A DNA stretch of 64,000 nt from Nemertoderma westbladi (Eukaryota; Xenacoelomorpha; Nemertodermatida; Nemertodermatidae): assembly GCA_032718475.1 (NCBI GenBank), contig JAUCBJ010000792.1, forward strand, positions 36,887-100,886, written 5' to 3'. Positions 47,201 to 55,352 of this stretch are shown piece after piece. The notes beneath the pieces are model-generated. The model did not search any database, was not told the DNA's origin, and saw only the letters and a list, made by a program, of their open reading frames with translations. Every line of letters begins with the position of its first letter. Position 1 is the stretch's first letter. The position numbers and the translations under genes are program-made.

Positions 47201-47850
47201 CTAATATCCCCGCGGGTTACACTAACTCTTCTAATATCCCCGGGGGTTACACTAACTCTTCTAATATCCCCGCGAGTTACACTAACTCTTCCTAATATCC
47301 CCGCGAGTTACACTAACTCTTCTAATATCCCCGCGAGTTACACTAACTCTTCCTAATATCCCCGCGGGTTACACTAACTCTTCTAATATCCCCGCGGGTT
47401 ACACTAACTCTTCTAATATCCCTGCGAGTTACACTAACTCTTCCTAATATCCCCGCGAGTTATACTAACTCTTCCTAATATCCCCGCGAGTTATACTAAC
47501 TCTTCTTAATATCCCCGCGAGTTATACTAACTCCTCCTAATATCCCCGCGAGTTACACTAACTCTTCCTAATATCCCCGCGGGTTACACTAACTCTTCTA
47601 ATATCCCCGCGAGTTACACTAACTCTTCCTAATATCCCCGCGGGTTACACTAACTCTTCCTAATATCCCCGCGGGTTACACTAACTCTTCTTAATATCCC
47701 CGCGAGTTATACTAACTCTTCCTAATATCCCCGCGAGTTACACCAACTCTTCCTAATATCCCCGCGAGTTACACTATCTCTTCCTAATATCCCCGTGTGT
47801 TACACTAACTCTTCCTAATATCCCCGCGAGTTACACCAACACTTCCTAAT
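44271..47850. repeat. 31-bp minisatellite array, about 115 copies
   Basis: Units of 31 bp with core GAGTTACACTAACTCTTCCT followed by AATATCCCCGC. Variants include CTAGCTC, GGGTTAC, GAGATACACTATCTC and CCGCTTACACCAACTCATTC. A ten-unit block (310 bp) is duplicated: 45841 onward matches 46151 onward, including the CGTG and CCGCTTACACC variants. The array ends about 9 bp before the acceptor of exon h, and its last, degenerate unit supplies the CACCAACACTTCCTAATATC upstream of that acceptor. Confidence 0.97.
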
Positions 47851-47859
47851 ATCACGCAG

Positions 47860-48035
47860 ATACTCCAGTCTTATCCGCAACTCAAAGAACAGAAGGAAAC
47901 CTTGAGGGCGCTACTCGGGTTTATAGGTGGAACTGACAACAACGGGTTGGAGTTACAGGGATTACTGGAATCCCTTAGGGACCTGAGACTGTGGGGTCGC
48001 GTTACCGAGGCTTTCTTTAGCGATATACTACAGGG
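47860..48035 (+). CDS. ABCA-like transporter, exon h
   Basis: Acceptor ATCACGCAG ends at 47859 and donor GG|GTAAGT starts at 48036. Phase 0 in, 2 out. It encodes ILQSYPQLKEQKETLRALLG, then LQGLLESLRDLRLWGRVTEA and FFSDILQG. The leucine-rich, charged sequence is probably helical. The exon begins only 9 bp after the 31-bp array. The split codon is completed by exon i. Recognition is by splice signals, composition and phase rather than a specific motif. Confidence 0.72.
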
Positions 48036-48150
48036 GTAAGTTAATGTCAACCCTAATGTATCTAGTACACTAACCGGGTCACATTGTTACATTAAGTATA
48101 ACTATTTATTACATGGGAAAATTTTTTCACTATTCTAGAAGCATTTTATT

Positions 48151-48260
48151 TACCGAACGTCAGCTAATACGGAACGAACGTACCGAACGTCAGCTAATAC
48201 GGAACGAACGTACCGAACGTCAGTTAATGCGGAACAAACGTACCGAACGTCGGTTAATAA
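48151..48260. repeat. 30-bp minisatellite, about 3.6 copies, in a short intron
   Basis: Units TACCGAACGTCAGCTAATAC plus GGAACGAACG start at 48151, 48181 and 48211, with a diverged partial unit at 48241. It lies in the 443-bp intron between exons h and i. Its ten-codon open repeat (TERQLIRNER) gives a small ORF that I do not consider a gene. Confidence 0.92.
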
Positions 48261-48478
48261 ACGGTCCAGAGCAAACCTTTTCTACATCGACGCTCTTTCA
48301 ATACATGCAATAAACTTTAAGAAATTCCATTACATTTTTCACCTTTTTCCCTATAGGGGAAAATTACGATTTTTGGATGTTTTCGAACGAAAAAGTATCA
48401 ATTTAAGAATAAACAATGTTTTCATTGTCACATATATTTATTTCTGTTTCTATTATATTAATAATATATACTTTACAG

Positions 48479-48641
48479 TCGCCCGTTGATAGAATCAATG
48501 ATATGGACCCTGGCAACCGAAGTAGACCCTATACTACCGTCGTTGTCTTACAACTCGGAGATGAGCCAATGGCTGGACGAGGTTTACAGTTACTGCAAGT
48601 CAGTGGGGCTGATTAATAGCGTCATAGACAAGAATAATTCA
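48479..48641 (+). CDS. ABCA-like transporter, exon i
   Basis: Acceptor TTTACAG ends at 48478 and donor TCA|GTAAGT starts at 48642. One base completes the codon from exon h and the exon ends in phase 0. It encodes RPLIESMIWTLATEVDPILP, SYNSEMSQWLDEVYSYCKSV and GLINSVIDKNNS, where the sequon NNS ends at the exon junction. The RPLIESMI start vaguely recalls the KPLLVGKILYTP segment of ABCA1 (from memory), but I would not rest the call on that. A competing frame through this region is short and ignores the splice sites. Confidence 0.72.
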
Positions 48642-48849
48642 GTAAGTACTACATAAATATGTAGTGAAATAAACTAGTCAATTAATTGGTGGTCTTTGAT
48701 TAATTAATATAAAAAACCATACAGATTGCGAAACTAAAAGGTTTGTTGTGTCACTACTGAGACTGCACCAGATTTATACCCTATTTATACTGCTGTACTA
48801 CTGCAGTTCACTATTTCCATTGATTATTTTCTTATTGTTTCCTCCACAG

Positions 48850-49008
48850 TACGATGTCGCTTCCTATATAGAAGAAGGATTTGCGTATTTGTGTGAGACG
48901 GAAGATAATTCCACGACTCAGCGGCCGATTATCTGTAACGCCTCAGATATCGGGATATCCCCGGAAGATTTACACAAATCCTGGTCGGTGATTTCTTATT
49001 TAGAAACG
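48850..49008 (+). CDS. ABCA-like transporter, exon j (last recognised)
   Basis: Acceptor CTCCACAG ends at 48849 and donor ACG|GTAAGA starts at 49009. The exon is 53 codons, phase 0 at both ends. It encodes YDVASYIEEGFAYLCETEDN, then RPIICNASDIGISPEDLHKS and SVISYLET, with sequons NST and NAS and two cysteines. The final 46 bp of the exon are tandemly duplicated downstream, including a second donor at 49055. Together, exons a-j give 600 codons, close to the usual size of ABCA extracellular domain 1 (about 600 residues). The next exons (end of this domain and TM2 onward) are not found in the window. Confidence 0.73.
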
Positions 49009-49054
49009 GTAAGATTTACACAAATCCGGGTCGGTGATTTCTTATTTAGAAACG
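48963..49054 (+). repeat. 46-bp tandem duplication across the exon j donor
   Basis: Copy 1 (48963-49008) is the end of exon j; copy 2 (49009-49054) follows at once and differs at two positions. The first two bases are GG in copy 1 and GT in copy 2, and CCTGG becomes CCGGG. The GT of copy 2 is the donor GTAAGA used by the exon model. After copy 2 comes another donor-like GTAAGG at 49055. Using the second donor would add 46 nt and shift the reading frame. Confidence 0.93.
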
Positions 49055-49254
49055 GTAAGGGGTTCTGCGTGGTTGCTGGGTAGTTCATTTACCACTGACT
49101 GGTGTGTTGTTGCATACCAGCCATATTGTAAAATGATCAATTGTTACAAACTGATTACAGGATTCTATTAATACGAACTCAGGTCCTGACTGATAACTAA
49201 AGAGCACAAACGTAACAGCACAAACCCTATATACCTAAAACAGTACACATGAAG
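49055..49254 (+). other. Intron segment with a 26-bp sequence repeated at 54869
   Basis: Positions 49103-49128 (TGTTGTTGCATACCAGCC within) recur exactly at 54869-54894. Otherwise this is AT-rich intron without recognisable features. Confidence 0.75.
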
Positions 49255-49733
49255 TCTGCCGTCCAAAGTCAAAACAACGTAACTACAAATTTATAAATTT
49301 CCAGTTTATTGTATTAAATGCTTTATATCAATTAGTTCCATGTTCTCTGTGAAGGAGAACACCATATCTACTATAGTTTAGAATAATATAGCTAAAATAC
49401 AAAACAATGTAACTCACACTTTCAGCTCTGAAAAACGAACAAGATCAACGTAAAAAACTGAAACAGATGAAAAACAAGGTATCTAACATATAGTTAAGTT
49501 GTTTTGGTTTTGTGAACTTCTTGTAAATGTGTAGATACGTCGTTATTGCAAATTTTCCAATATTATTGGGGTTGAGTTACGTTGTTTTGTCTCGAAAATG
49601 AGAGGGAAATTTAAAAATAAATAAATTGCCTACCGTCAGTACGGTACCAGTATGCCTGTACCGGTAGGCCTACACTGTACTTATGGATTAATTGTAAGTT
49701 TTTAACTTGAACTTTTGATACGTTTGTATCACA

Positions 49734-49907
49734 ATGCCTTCTATATATAAACTTAAAGTCACTGATAAAGTTCAAACGCTCTGGCATATGAAATGGTGGC
49801 CAGCTGAGGTTATTAAGGTTACAGGGAAATCTATTAATAAATTTACTTTCCCAGGCTATTCCAAAACTGCCAAAACAAACAAACAGGCTGGTCCAAATAT
49901 AGGCTGA
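49734..49907 (+). CDS. Small unknown ORF (57 codons)
   Basis: ATG at 49734 to TGA at 49905-49907. The predicted peptide is basic with a WWPAEVIKV motif and KTAKTNKQAG near its end. I do not recognise the family. Just after, another frame (from about 49880) continues as YRLNKIRREGKVQTMAEEAI and leads into the 42-bp repeat, which suggests that one longer reading frame was broken by a small indel. It lies inside the interval bounded by the 22-bp inverted repeats. It might be a captured or element-encoded gene remnant. Confidence 0.35.
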   Translation: MPSIYKLKVTDKVQTLWHMKWWPAEVIKVTGKSINKFTFPGYSKTAKTNKQAGPNIG

Positions 49908-49990
49908 ATAAAATTCGACGGGAGGGTAAGGTGCAGACTATGGCAGAGGAAGCCATTGAATTCCGTATAGCTACAGGCGTCCTCCAACTG

Positions 49991-50432
49991 GTAGTTGAAC
50001 GCAGTCTAGCTACAAGCGTCGTCCCCCCACTGGTAGTTGAACCCAGTCTAGCTACAAGCGTCGTCCCCCCACTGGTAGTTGAACCCAGTCTAGCTACAAG
50101 CGTCGTCCCCCCACTGGTAGTTGAACCCAGTCTAGCTACAAGCGTCGTCCCCCCACTGGTAGTTGAACCCAGTCTAGCTACAAGCGTCGTCCCCCCACTG
50201 GTAGTTGAACCCAGTCTAGCTATACAAGCGTCGTCCCCCCACTGGTAGTTGAACCCAGTCTAGCTACAAGCGTCGTCCCCCCACTGGTAGTTGAACCCAG
50301 TCTAGCTATAAGCGTCGTCCCCCCACTGGTAGTTGAACCCAGTCTAGTTACAAGCGTCGTCCCCCCACTGGTAGTTGAACCCAGTCTAGTTACAAGCGTC
50401 GTCCCCCCACTGGTAGTTGAACCCAGTCTAGC
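49991..50432. repeat. 42-bp minisatellite, about 10.5 copies
   Basis: Units of 42 bp with the core GTAGTTGAACCCAGTCTAGC and a CCCCCC run. The forward frame from ATG 49943 reads a 14-residue repeat (VVEPSLATSVVPPL) for five to six copies, until a 2-bp insertion (TATACAAG near 50221) shifts the frame. The reverse strand is also open. Units of 3n length and near identity explain the ORFs without coding selection. Confidence 0.93.
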
Positions 50433-50438
50433 GAACGA

Positions 50439-50640
50439 ACTTACTATTATTGACTGAAACTTAATTGTCTTAAATTTAAGAGCGTGATCCGGAAAAGATT
50501 TGGACATAGATGGCGGCGAGGTCGTCGACTAACTCATTTAGTAACGGTACTACTAGGATTTACTAACTACGATGAAGGAACGAACTTAACGAACGAACAA
50601 ACTTACTATTATTGACTGAAACTTAATTGTCTTAAATTTA
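50439..50640 (+). repeat. 40-bp direct repeat, 162 bp apart
   Basis: The 40 bases starting ACTTACTATTATTGACTGAA at 50439-50478 recur exactly at 50601-50640. Both copies are preceded by a GAACGAAC-type short repeat. The second copy runs directly into the hairpin at 50640. Confidence 0.9.
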
Positions 50641-50698
50641 ATTAATAAGACTCATATTAATAGTCAATAATTGACTATTAATATGAGTCTTATTAATT
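50640..50698. repeat. 28-bp perfect inverted repeat with a 3-nt loop
   Basis: The arms 50640-50667 and 50671-50698 are exact reverse complements (AATTAATAAGACTCATATTA and following) around the loop TAA, and are followed by a T-run. The stem is AT-rich. It would form a strong hairpin or cruciform. It lies inside the possible TIR element. Confidence 0.93.
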
Positions 50699-50997
50699 TT
50701 TTTGGGGTGGATGCAGGACTAAAAAAACGTATATATTAAATCGTTTCATGTACCGTCATTTTAATTGTTTTTAGTCTTTTAAGCTATGTAACTTGTTTTC
50801 TTATAACCTACTATCAATATAACATTACCAGACCGTTTTTAATATTTATAGTTTTCGCTCAGGAAAAGATTGAAAAAATGAGTTACAAAAACGCAATTTA
50901 CTCGAAAACTTACTTTTGTTAGATACAATGTTTTGACTTTGGACGGCAGAAGTATATAGGACGACTTAGATCCCTCTACAGTACAAACCATAACCCA

Positions 50998-51513
50998 TCA
51001 TCTCCCGTTTTTAAAATTTTTTTTTATTAAAAAAAAATTGTTGATATTAATAATTATTTCAAATAGAAAAACGCACGACAGGTTTTCTTGCTCTAACACT
51101 CCGCCGAAGAATTGATTTAGGAACTTTATTTTTTGAGTTGCAATGTATGGAGTTATTATTTCAGAATTATCCTTCTGGGGACGCAATAATCGGCGATTAC
51201 GCCGCAGGACTCGGCCGGATGGAAACTTGATATGATAATCACGTTTCTCTCCACGATCTATCACTATTCCAACTCTCGACCATCGTTTGGATCTTGGATT
51301 CTGTACCAAGACATTTGTTCCAATATCCAACTCTGGTAGGGAACGTGCATTCGCATCATAACGTAATTTAGCTGATTTGGATGCCCGCCAAGCCCTTTCA
51401 TCAGCTTCTTTCGCATCAATCTGCCATTCTTTATCGAAAGCCCGATAATGCAAAGGGACACACACAAGAGCGGAGGGGGTGACCAAAAACCATCTGACTT
51501 GGAGATCGACCAT
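50998..51513 (-). pseudogene. Gypsy integrase C-terminal region
   Basis: The minus-strand frame contains an R/K-rich linker region (DEWQ-like AFDKEWQIDAKEADERAW), then LDIGTNVLVQNPRSKRWSRV and RRNRRLLRPQKDN. The GTNVLVQN segment resembles the small barrel usually found at the end of Gypsy integrases. It is separated from the catalytic core by a 20-G tract (51520-51539) that has replaced or expanded part of the coding sequence. The last part runs into AT-rich, probably non-coding sequence. Confidence 0.7.
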
Positions 51514-51918
51514 CTACACGGGGGGGGGGGGGGGGGGGGTATTACGTAATTTTAATAATCCTTTAAGAAATGGTTCTGTATCAATCCTTCCATTGTCAGC
51601 CTTAGCTACTAATTGCTTAATAACTTTAATGGAAACTTCCGCATGTCCGTTGGATTGTGGGTACTCGGGCGATGAGGGTACCCACTCAACACCCCAACAG
51701 TCTAGTAAATCCCTAAATAATTTTGATGCATACTGAGGACCCCCATCAGTTCGAATCCGCACAGGAACACCTGTTTGAACAAAATATTCCCGGATTTTTA
51801 CAATAACTTGAGCTGCAGTTGGATCCTCACGCCAACGGGTAACAAAAGGATACCCAGACAATCTATCTAAATACACCATATACATGGATCCTTCATAGTG
51901 GAATAAATCTGATGACAC
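51514..51918 (-). pseudogene. Gypsy integrase catalytic core
   Basis: The minus strand reads SSDLFHYEGSMYMVYLDRL, VRIRTDGGPQYASKLF and YPQSNGHAEVSIKVIK, so D, D and E are all present. The zinc-binding region (HSAHQGIERIRPRARQ to ESCEKC) lies just upstream on the minus strand (about 51975-52130) in another frame or after a break. The frame ends in a poly-proline tail made by the 20-G homopolymer, where a normal copy would continue into the SPNEIV-type region. The element is non-functional as it stands. Confidence 0.83.
51520..51539 (+). repeat. G20 homopolymer inside Gypsy integrase
   Basis: Twenty consecutive G on the plus strand (C on the coding strand) directly follow the LRNTP motif of integrase. 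The length may be uncertain. It is the longest G-run in the window; a G15 lies at 9336. Confidence 0.9.
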
Positions 51919-52132
51919 TGATTCAAATATTCGGGACGGAATCGGATCAGAAATTAAGGGCTCCTTTACATTACTAGGAAGCCAAAATTGGCATTTTTCA
52001 CATGATTCAGTTATTCGTTTTATCTCGTTATCTATCCCGGGCCAATATACCGATTGCCTGGCCCGAGGTCGTATCCGCTCAATACCCTGATGAGCAGAAT
52101 GAAGTTGTAATAAAATATGGTGACGTTCAGCT

Positions 52133-52795
52133 TTAGGGACGATAATACGAGGACCTTTTAGTATAATACCATCTTCCAGACAGTTTGTGCCAAACTGACT
52201 TAAGTTGCTGAACGAACGGGTTTTTTATTTCATCAGTTTTGAAATCTCCTATAATAGCTCTGATGATCACTTGATAGTCATCATCTTTCCTTGCACTTTG
52301 TTTCAACCGTTCAATAATTGGGTCTTTATACGACGAATGAGTTCCACCTTTACACGACTTTTCAGTAAGACTTTCAGTGACCAATTGAAACGTAGGTGCA
52401 GCTAAATATTCGACGGTTTCGTCGTCATCATCCTCATCATTTTGTGGATCATCCACCGGCGCCCGAGATAATGCATCTGGTATATAATGGGTTTCCCCTT
52501 TCTTCCATTCCAGTGTGAAATTATAACCAGATAATTTCATTTTAATGTTCTGGAGGCGTATATTGTCAACCATATCCAGTGTATAATTATTCATGATTGA
52601 CAAAAGTGGTCGGTGATCTGTTATCACCTTGAAATGTTGCAATCCGTAAAGATATATCCGGCATTTATTCACAGCCCATAATATAGCCAAACCTTCTAAT
52701 TCCACAGTGGCATAACGGGTTTCACATTCCTTTAAAAACCTCGACCCGCACTGAATTAACTTCCACCCTTCTTCAATATTTCGCCTCTGCAACAA
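52133..52795 (-). pseudogene. Gypsy RNase H and connection to integrase
   Basis: The minus strand encodes WKLIQCGSRFLKECETRYAT, ELEGLAILWAVNKCRIYLYG, then KVITDHRPLLSIMNNYTLD with the TDHRPL motif, and the ALSRAP sequence typical of the RNase H end in Gypsy pol. An acidic linker (DDPQNDEDDDDETVEY) follows, then the region before the integrase zinc finger. The 5' part of RNase H is in the preceding frame ending TDAS. RNase H would degrade the RNA template during reverse transcription. Confidence 0.82.
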
Positions 52796-52816
52796 CGCAA
52801 ATCCCAGCCCTTTAGT

Positions 52817-53257
52817 TCAGGACGCATCAGTTTCCAATTTAATTTCGGAATTGTTGTCAAAATTCGTTAGAATTGGGGGGTTTGCCAATGCTGCTTTTAC
52901 ATTGTTAAATTCTACCTCGTGTGTTGGTGACCACATAAATTCATTTTTGACCTTCAGTATATCACGTAAAGGGTTTGCCATCTCACTAATTTGAAACGAG
53001 AATTGTGCCAGCTGTTGCACCACACCCATAAATGACCTCAGCTCCTTTCTATTCATAGGAGAAGGGAACTCGGCTAATGCTTTGATCTTTTCTGGATCCG
53101 CATTTATGCCCGAACTTGAAACTATGTAACCCCCGAATTTAACCTCATCACATGCCAACTTAAATTTCTTAGGATGCATGGTAATACTAAATTTATTGCA
53201 ACGTTCTAGAATATCGCAAATGCGCTGATGTACAATCTGAAATCCGATGATGTACAA
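52817..53257 (-). pseudogene. Gypsy RT thumb/connection, start of RNase H
   Basis: The minus strand encodes RICDILERCNKFSITMHPKK, DEVKFGGYIVSSSGINADPE and LRSFMGVVQQLAQFSFQISE, the standard end of Gypsy RT, then PLRDILKVKNEFMWSPTHE and the RNase H start ETDAS before a stop. A short duplication at 53231-53262 (GATGTACAATC twice) lies where this frame and the upstream RT frame meet, and probably caused the frameshift. Confidence 0.82.
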
Positions 53258-53856
53258 TCAGCTAGAACCATTCCATCCACTAATCGATGGACACGATCCA
53301 CACCCTCCAGTGCTCTGTCCAGACGAAAACTATAAGAATCACCGGTGCTAATAAAGCCCATTGGTGCCCGGTTGAATACGAATCTACCCCAAGGAGTAAT
53401 AAAACATGTTAGATCACGTGATTTGGGGTCTAGTAACACTTGCCAATAGGCGGTCTTGGCATCCAGGGTACTAAAATATCTAGAGCCTGGTTGAATCTCA
53501 GATACAACATCTCTAGGCGAACTGCTGGGGTGAACAGTTCGTTTAACCTGATGATTTAAATTAGATAAATCAACACATACTCTTATCCCACCATCTGGTT
53601 TCGGGGCTACTACAAGTGGGTGACACCACTCAGTGGGTCTATCACCAACAGACTCTATGATACCCTTTGAAAGTAAATCATCTATTTCAGATTTAACTTC
53701 ATCACGTTTGGCAAAAGGTATTTTCCTGGCGGCATGAATGGCAAAGGGTTTATAATTATCTTTCAAAATTATTTTCATAGACTCCCCAACAACCTCACCA
53801 GTCATTGATTTTAACTCACTTTTACAATTAAACACTGAAGCATAAACTTCAAACAA
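53206..53856 (-). pseudogene. Gypsy RT fingers and palm with a lost catalytic aspartate
   Basis: The minus strand encodes DEVKSEIDDLLSKGIIES, WCHPLVVAPKPDGGIRVCVD, YFSTLDAKTAYWQVLLD and FVFNRAPMGF, all RT hallmarks. At the catalytic site it reads RLVDGMVLAD, where the family has a DD pair: the second aspartate is glycine (GGA codon), so polymerase activity would be lost even without the frameshift that follows. The frame ends soon after. Confidence 0.85.
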
Positions 53857-53936
53857 TTTGTTTTTAATTTATTTATTTATTATTTAACTAAACTTATTTC
53901 AGTTTGTGTAGGACTAACTGGCAAAGATTCAATAAA

Positions 53937-54635
53937 TTATTGCCGTTCTAAAACGCCAAATATCGATTGAGTTTTAGAATCAGACACACTCTGCAAATTG
54001 CATTGCAGTTTGGTCGCACATTCTGACATTACGTCATCTGTAAAGTATCTCGCTGGCAGTGGTCTAGGCCACTCATCGTGTATGAGTCTGAGGGACTTAC
54101 ACACATCTAATGACAGGTAGAACGCCGAAATTCCCTCACAAATCAGTATTGTTTCGAGAGTTTTTTGGCCTTCCAGTGATATGTATAAAGCAATCTCACC
54201 CAATTGTACAATAGGTTGATTGTTTATATTAACGAAATTATCACTGGATGGAGGGAGTAAATTTGCTATATCAATACCCATTTTGTCAATAAAATCTATA
54301 CCCGCTACAGTACGATCAGAACCAGTATCAGGTATGGCTGCACAATAATCAATAAAATCTGCACATTTTAAATCAAATCCTTCATTTGCGAATGCTGGAA
54401 TGGTTCCTTCGGTACTGCGGCCGTCCCCTTGACGCCGCTGCCGATAACGAACTGTCGTTGATTCCGAAACGCGATATCTCCATCCTCTTGGCATGGGCTC
54501 GTGCGGCTTCCTCACTACGACAGAAACGAACAGTTTCTTTATGATTAAGTGCCGCTGTGCCGGTGATTTTGCCAACAAATCCTGCTTTCGTCCATTGCTG
54601 TATTTTAGTACAGTTAGTAGGCCTAGTGTCTTCAC
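53937..54635 (-). pseudogene. Gypsy aspartic protease region
   Basis: The minus-strand frame has a basic N-terminal part (RKPHEPMPRGWRYRV, RYRQRRQGDG) and a retropepsin motif CAAIPDTGSDRTVAGIDFI near residues 100-115 with an intact DTG. It then continues through IVQLGEIALYISLEGQKT. This processes Gag-Pol in active elements. No CCHC zinc knuckle or capsid sequence is seen upstream, so gag has been lost or is unrecognisable. A 77-bp non-coding AT-rich gap separates it from the RT frame. Confidence 0.72.
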
Positions 54636-54868
54636 GGTAGGCCTACTGGTGTAGGTTTCCGAAGTAGCGTACCGGTACCGGTCCCGGTCCAGTAGTTATA
54701 AAATTACTTACTTTACCCGAGGTTACTGGTACCGCCGTACCTGGTACCGGTACCATAAACAATACAGCAGTACAACGCAATTTCAGTTAGGTATTCGAGT
54801 TGGGCCCTACACTAGGCCTATTATTTGGACGTTCGGTTTAATATATTTCCGAACTCGCAGCGCCATGT

Positions 54869-54894
54869 TGTGTTGTTGCATACCAGCCATATTG
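54869..54894 (+). repeat. 26-bp direct repeat, second copy
   Basis: Exact match to 49103-49128. It lies directly at the 3' terminus of the reverse-strand LINE (its GAATTGGAATTGG tail begins here). Confidence 0.85.
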
Positions 54895-55318
54895 GAATTG
54901 GAATTGGAATTTTTTATTAGACGTCAAATCAGCTAAAATTTACGCAATTAAAATATGAACATTGACGATAACATAATAAAATAGTTAACAGAGCAACAAA
55001 AGTACCGACAAGCCAATACAAAGACCTTCAATCAGATATATATTAATTGTTCATTAAGCATCTGTAATCTGTACTGTATATTTATATAAAATATTGAAAT
55101 AGGTTACTGAAAATAAAATGGTCCAATTTAAAATAGGATAGAAATGACTGTACTGTATGTTTATAAAAAGGAAAATATTTTAATATGTTACTGAACTGAA
55201 AATACGATGGGCAGAGAATATACGTAGTTGCACGGGGTATCTAAAATATTGAGTAATAATGATTTGTCGTCGAGGATAGCCCCATGAGGCTGCGTCTCGT
55301 TTCCATGGGGGTCCTCGC

Positions 55319-55352
<34 letters not shown>

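Larger units (their letters stand above)
49255..50950. mobile_element. Possible non-autonomous DNA transposon with 22-bp inverted ends
   Basis: The 22 bases at 49255-49276 (TCTGCCGTCCAAAGTCAAAA and CA) are the exact reverse complement of 50929-50950. Similar AAAACAA.GTAAC motifs recur inside at about 49406 and, inverted, at about 49573. The 1.7-kb interval holds a small ORF, a 42-bp coding-type minisatellite, a 40-bp direct repeat and a near-perfect 28-bp hairpin. The bases GAA adjoin both ends, but a convincing target duplication is not clear. No transposase was recognised. It could instead be two fragments in opposite orientation. Confidence 0.45.
50960..54640 (-). mobile_element. Gypsy-type LTR retrotransposon remnant, reverse strand
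   Basis: Read on the minus strand, the order is protease, RT, RNase H, zinc-binding region, integrase and C-terminal region, with at least four frame breaks. The gag region is not visible. Near the 3' end the minus strand reads CGGCGGAG|TGTTAGAGC at 51098, a possible polypurine tract and LTR start, but no matching 5' LTR was found. The lineage resembles the forward Gypsy remnant at 15-26 kb. Confidence 0.83.

Noticed and set aside
48113-48313. 66-codon ORF with a TERQLIRNER repeat
   Set aside because: Lies inside the intron between exons h and i and is caused by a 30-bp repeat of three to four copies.
50220-50507. Reverse-strand ORF with an ARLGSTTSGGTTLV repeat
   Set aside because: It is the complement of the 42-bp minisatellite; no homology or start evidence.
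54640-54870. GGTACC-rich, partly palindromic stretch as a possible LTR or regulatory element
   Set aside because: Similar short CCGGTACC and TAGGCCTAC words occur near 49640, but I could not align the two regions as a repeat pair, so no feature is claimed.
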